Below, piece by piece: positions 17,553-27,048 of a DNA stretch of 64,000 bases; the first letter of the stretch is position 1; every line of letters begins with the position of its first letter. The notes beneath the pieces are model-generated. The model was not told where the DNA came from. It searched no databases and saw only the letters and a program-made list of their open reading frames with translations. The translations under genes and the position numbers were made by a program. The stretch comes from JBDIAG01 sp047974565 (lineage in GTDB: Bacteria; Actinomycetota; Actinomycetes; Actinomycetales; CAWJMD01): contig JBKECN010000073.1 of NCBI GenBank assembly GCA_047974565.1, forward strand, positions 1 to 64,000, read 5' to 3'.

Positions 17553-18866
17553 GTGAGCGCTGCCGAACGCCGCGCCGTCGTCGCCGGGCAGGAGGTCGCC
17601 GCAGGAGTGCGGCGCACCGTCCTGCCCGGCGGTGTCCGGGTGGTGAGTGAGAACATGCCAGGGTTGCGCTCGGCCACCCTCGGCATGTGGGTGGGGGTCG
17701 GCTCGCGCGACGAGACCGCAGACTGTTACGGCTCCACCCATTTCCTGGAGCACCTGCTGTTCAAGGGCACGGCCAGGCGCGACGCGCTGAGCATCGCCGA
17801 GGCCTTCGACTCGGTCGGGGGAGAGGCCAACGCCGCCACCAGCAAGGAGCACACCTGCTACTTCGCCCGGGTCAGCGACGTCGATCTGCCGATGGCCGTG
17901 GACGTGATCGGCGACATGGTGGCCAATGCCAGCCTCAGCCCGCACGAGGTGGACGTCGAGCGCGGCGTCATCCTTGAGGAACTGGCGATGAACGAGGACG
18001 ACCCCGGCGACGTCGCGCACGAGCGCTTCGCCGAGGTCGTGATGGATCCCAACCCGCTGGCCCGCCCGATCGGCGGCACCCCGCAGGCGATCCGCGAGGT
18101 CAGCCGAGAGCGCATCGACGAGCACTACCGCCAGCACTACATTCCGCCCGGCCTGGTGATCACCGCGGCGGGTGGAGTCGACCATGACGCGCTGTGCGAA
18201 CTGGTCGCCTCCGCCTTGGGTGAATGGGTCGGGGCCGATGCCGCGCCGCTGCCGGCACGCGGGCCTGGATCGATCGAAACATTCACCGACGGAACGATTC
18301 TCACCGTTCAGCGACCGATCGAGCAGGCACACGTGCTGCTCGGGGGTCTCGGCCTGGTGGCCACCGATCCGCGCCGCTACGCGATGTCGGTACTCACCAC
18401 GGTGCTCGGCGGTGGGATGTCCTCCCGGCTCTTCCAAGAGGTTCGTGAGCGGCGTGGGCTGGCCTACTCGGTGTACTCCTTCGCCGCCGGTTACTCCGAC
18501 TCGGGCTACTACGGCATGTACGCCGCGTGCACCCCGGCGCACGTCGCCGAGGTCGTGGACGTGCTCACTGACCAGTGGCGTCAGGTGGCCGAGCACTCGA
18601 TCACCGCGCACGAACTCGAGCGCGGGATCGGGCAACTATGTGGCTCGCTGGTGCTCGGCCTGGAGGACTCCGGATCGCGGATGTCGCGGCTCGGCAAGTC
18701 AGAGCTGGTGTACGGCGAATACGTCACCTTGGATGAGGCCTTGCGGCGGATTCGTGCCGTCACTGTCGAAGATGTCCAGAGCCTGGCCGCTGAACTCGGC
18801 GCCCGGCCACGTTCACTCGTGACGGTGGGCCCGATGGACGAAGACCCGGTGACCAGCCTGGGCTGA
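17553..18866 (+). CDS. M16-family zinc metallopeptidase (PepR-like)
   Basis: A pitrilysin/processing-peptidase family protease corresponding to mycobacterial PepR, which also follows pnp. The inverted zinc motif HFLEH is at residues 63-67, with the third ligand region GGEANAATSKEH about 45-50 residues later. The C-terminal half contains the inactive M16 repeat (LTTVLGGGMSSRLFQEVRER). The start used is GTG 17553, 4 nt after pnp; an alternative GTG at 17532 would overlap pnp by 17 nt. About 437 residues, normal for the family. Coupled expression with pnp is likely. Confidence 0.93.
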   Translation: MSAAERRAVVAGQEVAAGVRRTVLPGGVRVVSENMPGLRSATLGMWVGVGSRDETADCYGSTHFLEHLLFKGTARRDALSIAEAFDSVGGEANAATSKEHTCYFARVSDVDLPMAVDVIGDMVANASLSPHEVDVERGVILEELAMNEDDPGDVAHERFAEVVMDPNPLARPIGGTPQAIREVSRERIDEHYRQHYIPPGLVITAAGGVDHDALCELVASALGEWVGADAAPLPARGPGSIETFTDGTILTVQRPIEQAHVLLGGLGLVATDPRRYAMSVLTTVLGGGMSSRLFQEVRERRGLAYSVYSFAAGYSDSGYYGMYAACTPAHVAEVVDVLTDQWRQVAEHSITAHELERGIGQLCGSLVLGLEDSGSRMSRLGKSELVYGEYVTLDEALRRIRAVTVEDVQSLAAELGARPRSLVTVGPMDEDPVTSLG

Positions 18867-18962
18867 GCCGGCTGTTCAGCCACGAAAGGCGCCTTCTCAC
18901 AGCGAGAGCGGTTGCGCGGAAACAGTTTTGCCGATGCACGACCATGTGTGTGTCCTACCGAG

Positions 18963-19151
18963 GTGGTCGTCGTCGTCAACCGGGCGCTTGGAGCGGTGCA
19001 GTCGCTCGCCAGCGCGTGGCACGAGGGCTCAACGCCGAACCGCGAGGACGTGGAGAACCTGACCGACGAGGCCCGCGGCGCGATCGATGCCGCGGAGTAC
19101 CGCCGCCGGGCCCACGCCGCCGCCCGGCGAGAGGGCCGCCGCCGCGCGCTG
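18963..19151 (+). pseudogene. VbhA-like antitoxin remnant
   Basis: The frame reads NRALGAVQSLASAWHEGSTP followed by REDVENLTDEARGAIDAAEY and a basic helix. This has the layout of VbhA-type Fic antitoxins: an Ala-rich helix, an EG-x-x-P turn, then a VEnL..ARGxI segment that ends in an Arg-rich helix. The frame runs without a stop into the Fic remnant that follows (from ATG 19152), so the original gene boundary has been lost or the two were fused. No ribosome binding site stands out at GTG 18963 or the TTG at 18912. I regard it as part of a decayed toxin-antitoxin locus; a functional stand-alone antitoxin cannot be excluded. Confidence 0.55.
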
Positions 19152-19442
19152 ATGGGGTTCGGCACGTGGGAGTCGTACTACTACCCCGCCGCCTGACGAG
19201 GCACTCCATTCCGCGAGGGCAACGGCCGCACCGGGAAGGCGTTCATGGAGCACGTCGCGCAGCGGTCGCGCTTCACGCTCGACTTCGGCCAAGTGACTCC
19301 AGACGTGTGGAACCAGGCGTCCCAACTCAGCCGGCCCGACATGTTCTGCGACGCTCCCGAGCCAGCGTCACTCGTGCCTGTGTTCCGGGCGATCGCTCAG
19401 CCGCGCACGACCGGCCCGGCGACGCCGCCGAGCGCGGGCGGG
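19152..19442 (+). pseudogene. Fic-domain toxin remnant with internal deletion
   Basis: Fic proteins AMPylate targets through the motif HPFxxGNGR. Here the start of an actinobacterial Fic protein (MGFGTWESYYYP, 19152 on) is cut by TGA at 19194 and, in the same frame, 4 codons later, by TPFREGNGRTGKAFMEHVAQ and RSRFTLDFGQVTPDVWNQAS, the C-terminal part of the Fic core. The ~130 residues that normally lie between are missing, and the catalytic His is Thr (ACT at 19203-19205). The tail SLVPVFRAIAQ also fits the family. So the enzyme is inactive by deletion, stop and loss of His. The remnant lies between the M16 peptidase and the FMN riboswitch. Confidence 0.75.
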
Positions 19443-19557
19443 TCGGCCGCCCACGCGTCCTATCCGCAGGTCGCAACTCAGCCGAACGAATTCTCGTCGT
19501 TGGCTCGCCCGCGCCCCGTCCGGTACGGCATACTTCACTGTGCAGAGTTAGACCTGC

Positions 19558-19684
19558 GCGTGCTCCGGGGTCGGTGAAAATCCGAACCGGCGGTGACAGT
19601 CCGCGACCCGTCCGCAACCAGCGGGCGGTTGACCTGGTGGAATTCCAGGACCGACGGTGATAGTCCGGATGGGAGGTTGCACGC
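19558..19684 (+). promoter_or_regulatory. FMN riboswitch (RFN element)
   Basis: The conserved RFN blocks are present in order: GGTCGGTGAAAATCCGAACC, GGCGGTGACAGTCCGCGACCC, TTGACCTGGTGGAATTCCAG, GACCGACGGTGATAGTCCGG and ATGGGAGG. The closing P1 helix pairs GCGTGC (19558-19563) with GCACGC (19679-19684). About 220 nt separate it from ribE, enough for an expression platform. FMN binding should reduce expression of ribE-ribBA-ribH. Confidence 0.95.
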
Positions 19685-19904
19685 CGGCGTTTGCCTTTGC
19701 CGCAGTCCCTCGCAGGGGCTGATCCGGGTCGGCACCTCGTGTCGAGGCGGAACAGTCCGGGTCGCGACCAGTCCGCTTCGGCGGTTCTGGACGTGAGCCA
19801 CCGCGGGCCGATGCCGAGTTGATCGGCTCGTCGGCCGGTTCGCCAGGGCTCGGCGAGAGCTTCCGTCGTTCCCCGGGCTCGTGCCTGAGCGGACGGGAGC
19901 GGGA

Positions 19905-20687
19905 GTGTTCACCGGAATCGTGGAAGAACTCGGTCGTGTCGAGTTCATCGAGTCATTGCCTGATTCGGCGCGCCTGGGCGTGCGCGGGCCCCTCGTATGC
20001 TCGGACGCCTCCCACGGCGACTCGATCGCCGTCAACGGGGTGTGCCTGACCGTCACCGAGTCCGACGGGTCCGTCTTCGTCGCCGACGTGATGGCCGAAA
20101 CCCTCGCCCGTACCAGCCTTGGATCCCGCGCGCCCGGCTCACCGGTCAACCTCGAACGTGCCCTGCGCGCGGACGCCCGCCTCGGTGGGCACATCGTCCA
20201 AGGACACGTCGATGGGGTCGGGCGACTGCTGGCGATCACCCCGGGGGAGCGGTGGACCGTCGTACGAGTGGGCATCGACACCAGCCTGGCCGGGTACCTG
20301 GCAGAGAAGGGTTCGATCGCCGTGGACGGCGTCTCGCTCACCGTCAGCGCGGTGAGTTCCCCCAGCGCGGACGCCGCCTGGTTCGAGGTCAGCCTCATCC
20401 CGACCACGCTCGACCTCACCACCCTCGGCCTGGCCGGCGTCGGCGACCCGGTCAACCTCGAGGTGGACGTGCTGGCCAAGTACGTGGCCCGGCTCGTGGC
20501 CTCGGGCAGCATCGCCGCCCCGCCCGAGGGCAGTGATCCCGGTCCACCGATCGGCCGTGATCGCGGTCTGTTCGGGGCGGCCGAGGCCGACCCCGACCCC
20601 GACGCCGGGTCACCGGTCCACGCACCCCAGGTCCCGGCCGCACCACTCACCAACCCGCCCGCCACTGTTCAGGAGACCCTGCGATGA
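19905..20687 (+). CDS. ribE: Riboflavin synthase (alpha subunit)
   Basis: Catalyses dismutation of 6,7-dimethyl-8-ribityllumazine to riboflavin. It consists of two lumazine-binding barrels: the first begins FTGIVEELGRVEF and includes AVNGVCLTV, the second includes GHIVQGHVDGVGRLL and AVDGVSLTV. GTG 19905 is chosen because riboflavin synthases start M-FTGIVE and GGGAG lies 5 nt upstream (19895-19899). The last ~60 residues after the second barrel are an Asp/Pro-rich extension. Its stop overlaps the ribBA start (ATGA at 20684-20687). First gene under the FMN riboswitch. Confidence 0.96.
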   Translation: MFTGIVEELGRVEFIESLPDSARLGVRGPLVCSDASHGDSIAVNGVCLTVTESDGSVFVADVMAETLARTSLGSRAPGSPVNLERALRADARLGGHIVQGHVDGVGRLLAITPGERWTVVRVGIDTSLAGYLAEKGSIAVDGVSLTVSAVSSPSADAAWFEVSLIPTTLDLTTLGLAGVGDPVNLEVDVLAKYVARLVASGSIAAPPEGSDPGPPIGRDRGLFGAAEADPDPDAGSPVHAPQVPAAPLTNPPATVQETLR

Positions 20688-22045
20688 GCATCCGAATCGA
20701 CAGCATCGCCGAGGCCGTGGACCAGTTGAGACGAGGTCGTCCGGTCGTCGTCCTGGACTCGCCCGACCGGGAGAACGAGGGCGACCTGGTGATGCCGGCG
20801 GAGGCCGCCACCACAGAGTGGATCGCCCTGTTCGCCCGGCACGGCAGCGGCTTCATCTGCGCGCCGATGCCCTGCGAGCGAGCCGATGCGCTGGGGCTGC
20901 CGCTGATGGTGGCGCGCAACGAGGAGTCGCTGCAGACCGCCTTCACCATCACCGTCGACGCCAAGCACGGGGTGAGCACCGGGATCAGCGCCGCCGATCG
21001 GGCACATACCCTGCGACTGCTCGCCGATCCCAGTACCCGGCCCACAGACTTGGTGCGCCCCGGGCACGTGCTACCGCTGCGCGCTCACCCTGGCGGAGTA
21101 CAGGCCAGGCCCGGGCACACCGAGGCCGCCGTGGCACTCACCAGGATGGCCGGCCGGGGCGAGGTCGGGATCATCGTCGAACTCGTCGAGGACGACGGGT
21201 CGATGAAGCGCGCACCCTCCTGCCGGGCCTTCGCCGACGAGCACGGCCTGTGCCTGGTGACGATCGCCGACCTGCGCGCGCACCTCGAGCACGGGTCGGA
21301 CCATCCGAGGCAGGCATCGCCCCAGCCCGCCACCGCAACGATCCCCGACAGCCACCACGTCACGAACCCGCCGCGGCCGACCCGTGTCGACCAGCAGGAA
21401 CGCACCCTGACGCACGTGGCAAGCACCCGACTACCGACCCGCTCAGGGCTCTTCACCGCCCACGGCTACCGGGACGGGATGGGCGTGGAGCACATCGCCC
21501 TGGTGGCCGGCTCACCGGATGGATCCGAGCCGGCCCTGGTGCGGGTGCATTCGGAGTGCCTGACCGGGGACGTGCTCGGGTCGCTGCGGTGCGACTGCGG
21601 GCCCCAACTCCAGGCATCCCTGGAACTCATCGGCCACCACGGTCGAGGTGTGGTGGTCTACCTGCGCGGCCACGAGGGGCGCGGCATCGGGTTGGCCTCG
21701 AAACTGGCGGCCTACGCCCTGCAGGACGGTGGACGCGACACCGTCGACGCGAACCTCGACCTCGGCCTGCCAGTGGACAGCCGCGACTACGGCACCGCCG
21801 CCCAGATCCTGGAAGACCTTGGCGTGCAACGGGTCCGGCTGCTCACCAACAACCCCGAGAAGGTCGACGCACTGCGTCGACACGGTCTCACCGTCACCGA
21901 GCGGGTGCCTTTGGTGGTGGGTGCCTCGGCCGAGAACGAGGGCTATCTCGACGCCAAACGCCGACGCCTCGGGCACCACCTGCCCCCCGCCCCGGAGTTG
22001 TCCGGCCACGACCACGACGCCCTGCACGAAGGAGCACTGCGATGA
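20684..22045 (+). CDS. ribBA: Bifunctional DHBP synthase / GTP cyclohydrolase II
   Basis: Makes both riboflavin precursors: 3,4-dihydroxy-2-butanone 4-phosphate from ribulose-5-P (N-terminal domain) and the pyrimidine from GTP (C-terminal domain). The RibB half shows DSPDRENEGDLVMPAE and GHTEAAVALTRMAG. The RibA half from about residue 265 shows the zinc ligands in SECLTGDVLGSLRCDCG, LRGHEGRGIGL and LLTNNPEKVDAL. A ~45-residue Pro/Thr-rich linker joins them. At 453 residues it is slightly longer than usual. The ATGA overlaps with ribE and with ribH indicate tight translational coupling. Confidence 0.96.
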   Translation: MSIRIDSIAEAVDQLRRGRPVVVLDSPDRENEGDLVMPAEAATTEWIALFARHGSGFICAPMPCERADALGLPLMVARNEESLQTAFTITVDAKHGVSTGISAADRAHTLRLLADPSTRPTDLVRPGHVLPLRAHPGGVQARPGHTEAAVALTRMAGRGEVGIIVELVEDDGSMKRAPSCRAFADEHGLCLVTIADLRAHLEHGSDHPRQASPQPATATIPDSHHVTNPPRPTRVDQQERTLTHVASTRLPTRSGLFTAHGYRDGMGVEHIALVAGSPDGSEPALVRVHSECLTGDVLGSLRCDCGPQLQASLELIGHHGRGVVVYLRGHEGRGIGLASKLAAYALQDGGRDTVDANLDLGLPVDSRDYGTAAQILEDLGVQRVRLLTNNPEKVDALRRHGLTVTERVPLVVGASAENEGYLDAKRRRLGHHLPPAPELSGHDHDALHEGALR

Positions 22046-22527
22046 GCGGCGACGGTTCCCCCGTCCTGAGCGTTCCGTCAGCCAACCATCTCAAGGTGGC
22101 CATCGTGGCCGCCAGTTGGCACCAGACGGTGATGGATGGCCTGCTCGCCGGGGCTCGGCGGGCGTTGGCCGAGGCGGAGGTCGCCGACCCCCTCGTGGTG
22201 CGGGTGCCGGGCACCTTCGAACTGCCGGTGGCAGCCGCCCGGCTCGCCCGCTCGGGCTACGACGCGGTGGTCACGCTCGGCGTCGTGGTGCGCGGCGGCA
22301 CCCCGCACTTCGACTACGTCTGCGATGCCGCCACGTACGGCCTGACCAAGGTGAGTGTGGAAACCGGTGTGCCGGTGGGCTTCGGGGTGCTCACCTGCGA
22401 CGACGACGCCCAGGCCCTGGACCGGGCCGGACTTCCCGGCTCGACCCACGACAAGGGATACGAGGCGGCCGCCGCAGCCGTGCTGACCGCCGTGACTCTC
22501 GACCAGTCGCTGGTCGCGAGCGCCTGA
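22042..22527 (+). CDS. ribH: 6,7-dimethyl-8-ribityllumazine synthase
   Basis: Condenses the RibA/RibB-pathway products to lumazine; normally a 60-mer capsid or pentamer. The 161-residue protein has VAIVAASWHQTVMDGLLAGA, RVPGTFELPVAAARLARSG and GVVVRGGTPHFDYVCDA, the typical substrate-binding motifs with the catalytic His in HFDYV. AAGGAGC precedes the ATG, which overlaps the ribBA stop. No ribD (deaminase/reductase) is in this cluster, so that step must be encoded elsewhere. Confidence 0.97.
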   Translation: MSGDGSPVLSVPSANHLKVAIVAASWHQTVMDGLLAGARRALAEAEVADPLVVRVPGTFELPVAAARLARSGYDAVVTLGVVVRGGTPHFDYVCDAATYGLTKVSVETGVPVGFGVLTCDDDAQALDRAGLPGSTHDKGYEAAAAAVLTAVTLDQSLVASA

Positions 22528-22699
22528 TCGGACCCCTCCTCGCCGAATCGTCGCCTCCGGTGCCATTGACCAGAACTTGATACGTTTCGCCGAGTGGTCG
22601 CCCGCGACCGTCGATTTCACGCTTTCCGGGCAGTTTGTTCTCGTCGTGTCACGTCGGCCCGGGGGCCGTGCGAGGCGTCGTAGGATGCCATCTCCTGAT

Positions 22700-22738
22700 G
22701 GGTTTCGACAGGACGTACCCGAGAAACCCCTCTAGGAT
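22700..22738 (+). promoter_or_regulatory. Inverted repeat and -10 element upstream of tetR-type gene
   Basis: GGGTTTC (22700-22706) and GAAACCC (22723-22729) form a perfect 7-bp inverted repeat separated by 16 nt, and TAGGAT (22733-22738) just after it fits a -10 box. TetR regulators often bind such repeats over their own promoter, so autoregulation is plausible. It could instead be a weak hairpin terminator of the rib operon. Confidence 0.4.
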
Positions 22739-22768
22739 CGAAGCAGGTTCGGGAGGTGGCTTCAGCGC

Positions 22769-23584
22769 ATGAGCAATGCCCGCGGGGTCGGTGCTCGCCA
22801 GCGGCTGAGCAGGGCGAGCGTGGTGACCGAGGCGATCGACTTCGTCGACGAGAACGGCCTGCCGGCGCTGACCATGAGACGCCTGGGTCGGCGGCTGGGC
22901 GTCGAGGCGATGTCTCTGTATCGATATGTCAACGGCCGCGAGGACCTGCTCGAGGCGATGGTCGACGATCTGGTCGGGCGATTGCGCCGGGGCAAGTCGG
23001 TCGACCTGCCCAATGACACCTGGCAGGCGTACGTGGTGTGGTTGGCCCACGCGGTACGGGCGATGGCCGTCGAGCACCCGCACCTGTTCCCGCTGGTGGC
23101 GACCAGGCACCCCAGCGCGCCGTGGCTACGACCGCCGCTGCGCAGCCTGGAGGTGGTCGAGGAGTTCCTGGCCACGATGACTGATCGCGGCTTCTCCCCG
23201 GAGCGAGCGGTGCGGGCGTACCAGATGTTCACCACCTTCCTGCTCGGGCATCTGCTGCTGGAGTCCACCCACCGCTCCACGTCCCCGACCATGGCCGAGG
23301 AACAGTTGGAGGGGTCGGAGGCCATCGAGGCGGGGGTGGCCGATGCCACTACCGGGGCCGGCTCCGATGCCGTCCAGCACGCTGCTACATCCGGAGCCGC
23401 CGACTCGGCGGCGTCTGCCGGTTCCGGGCTCGGGCCGGACTCGGACGAGGAACTCTCCGAGTACCCGCACATTGAGAAGTTCGCCGACCTGCTCACCCAG
23501 GAGCGCTCGGACGAGGAGTTCGAAGAGGCCCTGGAGGTACTGATCGGACGCCTGGAGACCACGACTGGTCTCTCGCCGATGTGA
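22769..23584 (+). CDS. TetR-family transcriptional regulator
   Basis: A 271-residue repressor. The N-terminal helix-turn-helix is at about residues 12-60 (LTMRRLGRRLGVEAMSLYRY; NGREDLLEAMVDDLVGRLRR). The C-terminal half resembles the TetR/TetR_C_1 ligand domain of actinobacteria. Residues ~170-225 are an Ala/Gly/Ser/Glu-rich low-complexity insert (TTGAGSDAVQHAATSGAADS), after which a short helical segment ends the protein. GGGAGGTGG lies upstream of ATG 22769. Its neighbours (rib genes on the left, dapB on the right) do not reveal the target; the palindrome at 22700-22729 suggests self-regulation. Confidence 0.88.
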   Translation: MSNARGVGARQRLSRASVVTEAIDFVDENGLPALTMRRLGRRLGVEAMSLYRYVNGREDLLEAMVDDLVGRLRRGKSVDLPNDTWQAYVVWLAHAVRAMAVEHPHLFPLVATRHPSAPWLRPPLRSLEVVEEFLATMTDRGFSPERAVRAYQMFTTFLLGHLLLESTHRSTSPTMAEEQLEGSEAIEAGVADATTGAGSDAVQHAATSGAADSAASAGSGLGPDSDEELSEYPHIEKFADLLTQERSDEEFEEALEVLIGRLETTTGLSPM

Positions 23585-23721
23585 CTGGCCGGGCATGGCA
23601 ACCCTGTGAGGTGAATGGCGGGCCTGCGTGATGGGCGTCCGGGTGGGGAGCCGGGCCGTCACGCGTGCCGTCACGCGTGCCGTCAGGTCATTCCCGCGGG
23701 CACGCCCTAGAGTTGTCGTCC

Positions 23722-24468
23722 ATGACGATCAAGGTGGCCGTGATCGGTGCGGCCGGACGGATGGGCCGCACGGTGATCGAGGCGGTCGATGCCGCCCCGG
23801 ATCTCGACTTGGCCGCCACCGTCGACCTCGGAGATGACCTGGGCCTGATCACCGAGGCCGGCGCGCAGGTAGCGGTGGACTTCTCGGTCCCGGACGCGGC
23901 CCCGGCCAATGTGGCCTGGCTGATCGACCACGGGGTTCATGCCGTCGTCGGGGCGACCGGCTGGGACGAGGCTCGGTTGACCACGGTACGAGACCACCTC
24001 GGTGCCGACCCCACCGTCGGGGTACTGATCGCCCCGAACTTCGCCCTCGGAGCCGTCCTGGCCATGCGCTTCGCCCAGTTGGCGGCCCCGTACTACGAAT
24101 CCGCGGAGGTCGTCGAACTGCATCACCCGGACAAGGTCGACGCCCCGTCCGGCACCGCCCGGCACACCGGGGAGCTCATCACCCAGACCCGTCGACAGGC
24201 CGGCCTGTCCGCACCGCCCGATGCGACGAACACCGGCCTGGACGGCGCCCGCGGGGCCCAGGTGGGCGATGTGCGGGTGCATGCGGTCCGGCTACGGGGT
24301 CTGGTGGCGCACGAGGAGATCCTTTTCGGTGGCCCTGGGGAACAACTGACCATTCGGCATGACTCGTTCGACCGGGTGTCCTTCATGCCGGGAGTGCTGC
24401 TCGGTGTGCGGAACGTCGGTTCGCGTCCCGGGCTGACTGTCGGCCTGGACGGCTACCTGGATCTGTGA
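23722..24468 (+). CDS. dapB: 4-hydroxy-tetrahydrodipicolinate reductase
   Basis: Second committed step of lysine/diaminopimelate synthesis, using NAD(P)H. The 248-residue enzyme has the nucleotide-binding GAAGRMGRTV near residue 10 and the catalytic motif ELHHPDKVDAPSGTARHTGE. The C-terminal segment RHDSFDRVSFMPGVLLGVR is typical. ATG 23722 is preferred over an upstream in-frame start since the Rossmann strand begins directly after it; there is no Shine-Dalgarno, and TAGAGT at 23708-23713 lies 8 nt before it, so a leaderless mRNA is likely. A 12-bp tandem repeat (CACGCGTGCCGT) lies just upstream at about 23660-23690. Confidence 0.96.
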   Translation: MTIKVAVIGAAGRMGRTVIEAVDAAPDLDLAATVDLGDDLGLITEAGAQVAVDFSVPDAAPANVAWLIDHGVHAVVGATGWDEARLTTVRDHLGADPTVGVLIAPNFALGAVLAMRFAQLAAPYYESAEVVELHHPDKVDAPSGTARHTGELITQTRRQAGLSAPPDATNTGLDGARGAQVGDVRVHAVRLRGLVAHEEILFGGPGEQLTIRHDSFDRVSFMPGVLLGVRNVGSRPGLTVGLDGYLDL

Positions 24469-24496
24469 CTCCCGTCGGGGGTCGCTCCGTGGGTTC

Positions 24497-24720
24497 TTGA
24501 CCGTCCAGCGTGTGCGCGTACGTTTCGTCCCGAGCGTGCCGCTAGCGCCTGATTCAGCCCGAGGACGGGCGTAACAGCCTGCTAACGATGTCGGGCTCGC
24601 TCCGATGGAGTTTGAGGGATCGAGGTGCCTCTGGTTTCGTGAGGCGGGCGGGTTCGCGCAGCGAGGCGCCCCGCCGTCGGCTCGTCCGGGTCGGCCGGCG
24701 ACATCCAGACCGGAGGCGCG
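24497..24720 (+). promoter_or_regulatory. Promoter and structured leader of betaine transporter operon
   Basis: TTGACC (24497-24502), a 16-nt spacer and TACGTT (24519-24524) make a good promoter. The ~190-nt leader that follows can form AGCCCGA/TCGGGCT (7 bp, ~27-nt loop) and ends in GGAGGCGCG before ATG 24721. I could not match the leader to a known riboswitch class. Confidence 0.45.
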
Positions 24721-25934
<1,214 letters not shown>

Positions 25935-25935
<1 letters not shown>

Positions 25936-26954
25936 TGTCCTCGTCCACAGATTCCTGGATCCCGCAGATCCCGGTCGGCGATTGGGTCGAGTCCGGGATC
26001 GATTGGCTCACCGACAACGCAGAGCCCGTCTTCGACCTGATCAGCGAGGTCATGGGCGCGCTCGTGGAGAGCCTGACCAGCCTGCTCAACTATCCACCCG
26101 CGACGGTCGCGATCCTGATCTTCGCGCTGCTGGGGTGGCTGCTGCGTTCCTGGCGGCTCGGGCTGGGCACCCTGCTCGGGTTCGTCCTCATCGTCGGCAT
26201 GGGGATGTGGACCCCGGCGATGGAGACTCTGGCTCTCGTCCTGGTGGCCACGCTGATCGCGGTCCTCATCGCGGTGCCGGTGGGCATCCTGGCCGCGCGA
26301 AGTCCGGTGGTCAGCGCCATCGTCAAGCCGCTGCTGGACTTCATGCAGACGATGCCCGCCTTCGTCTACCTCATTCCGGCGGTGACCTTCTTCAGCATCG
26401 GCGTGGTCCCGGGCCTGTTCTCGACGATCATCTTCGCGTTGCCACCGGGGGTGCGGCTGACCGAACTCGGCATCCGCCAGGTGGACCGGGAAACCGTGGA
26501 GGCCGGGCATGCCTTCGGTGCCACGCCCCGGCAGATCCTGCGAGGAATCCAACTGCCCCTGGCCCTGCCGACGATCATGGCGGGGGTCAACCAGGTCATC
26601 ATGCTTGCCCTGTCGATGGCCGTCATCGCCGGCATGGTGGGGGCCAACGGCCTCGGCGAGATCGTCGTGTCCTCGATCGCCACCCTCGACACCGCCAAGG
26701 GCGTCTCTGCCGGGCTCGGCGTGGTGATCCTGGCCATCTATCTGGATCGGCTCACCGGCGCCTTCGGCGGAGGGCTGCGGCCCGGCTCACTGCTGGCCGC
26801 GATCCGGAACCGTCGCCGGTCGACCGGCACCGACACGGATCGGCCCGCCACCACCGAGCCGGGGATCGTCTCTGGGCCAGTAAGCACGGAGAAGTCGGGC
26901 TCGAGCGAACCCGCTGCGGATCGGTCGCAGCGCGATCGGCAGGCGCCGGTGTAG
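25935..26954 (+). CDS. proW: Glycine betaine/proline-type ABC transporter, permease
   Basis: Membrane subunit of the ProU/OpuA transporter. About six hydrophobic segments are visible (from TVAILIFALLGWLLRSW to GLGVVILAIYLDRL). The BPD permease motif EAGHAFGATPRQILRGIQLP contacts the ATPase. The 339-residue protein starts at ATG 25935, which shares one base with the proV stop. The ~60-residue cytoplasmic tail is Ser/Thr/Arg-rich and not conserved in type. The solute-binding lipoprotein is the next gene. Confidence 0.94.
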
Positions 26955-27048
26955 CCCACCAGGCCTGTGGGGAACCATCCCGCCGGTCAGCACAGCCACC
27001 AACCCGGGAGCCCGTCGGGCTCTCGAGATCGAGAGGAGCATGACTGCA

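Noticed and set aside
20533..22041. Long plus-strand frame upstream of ribH in another frame
   Set aside because: Lies inside ribBA, is Arg/Pro-rich and continues into ribH only by chance; ribH starts at ATG 22042 with its own AAGGAGC.
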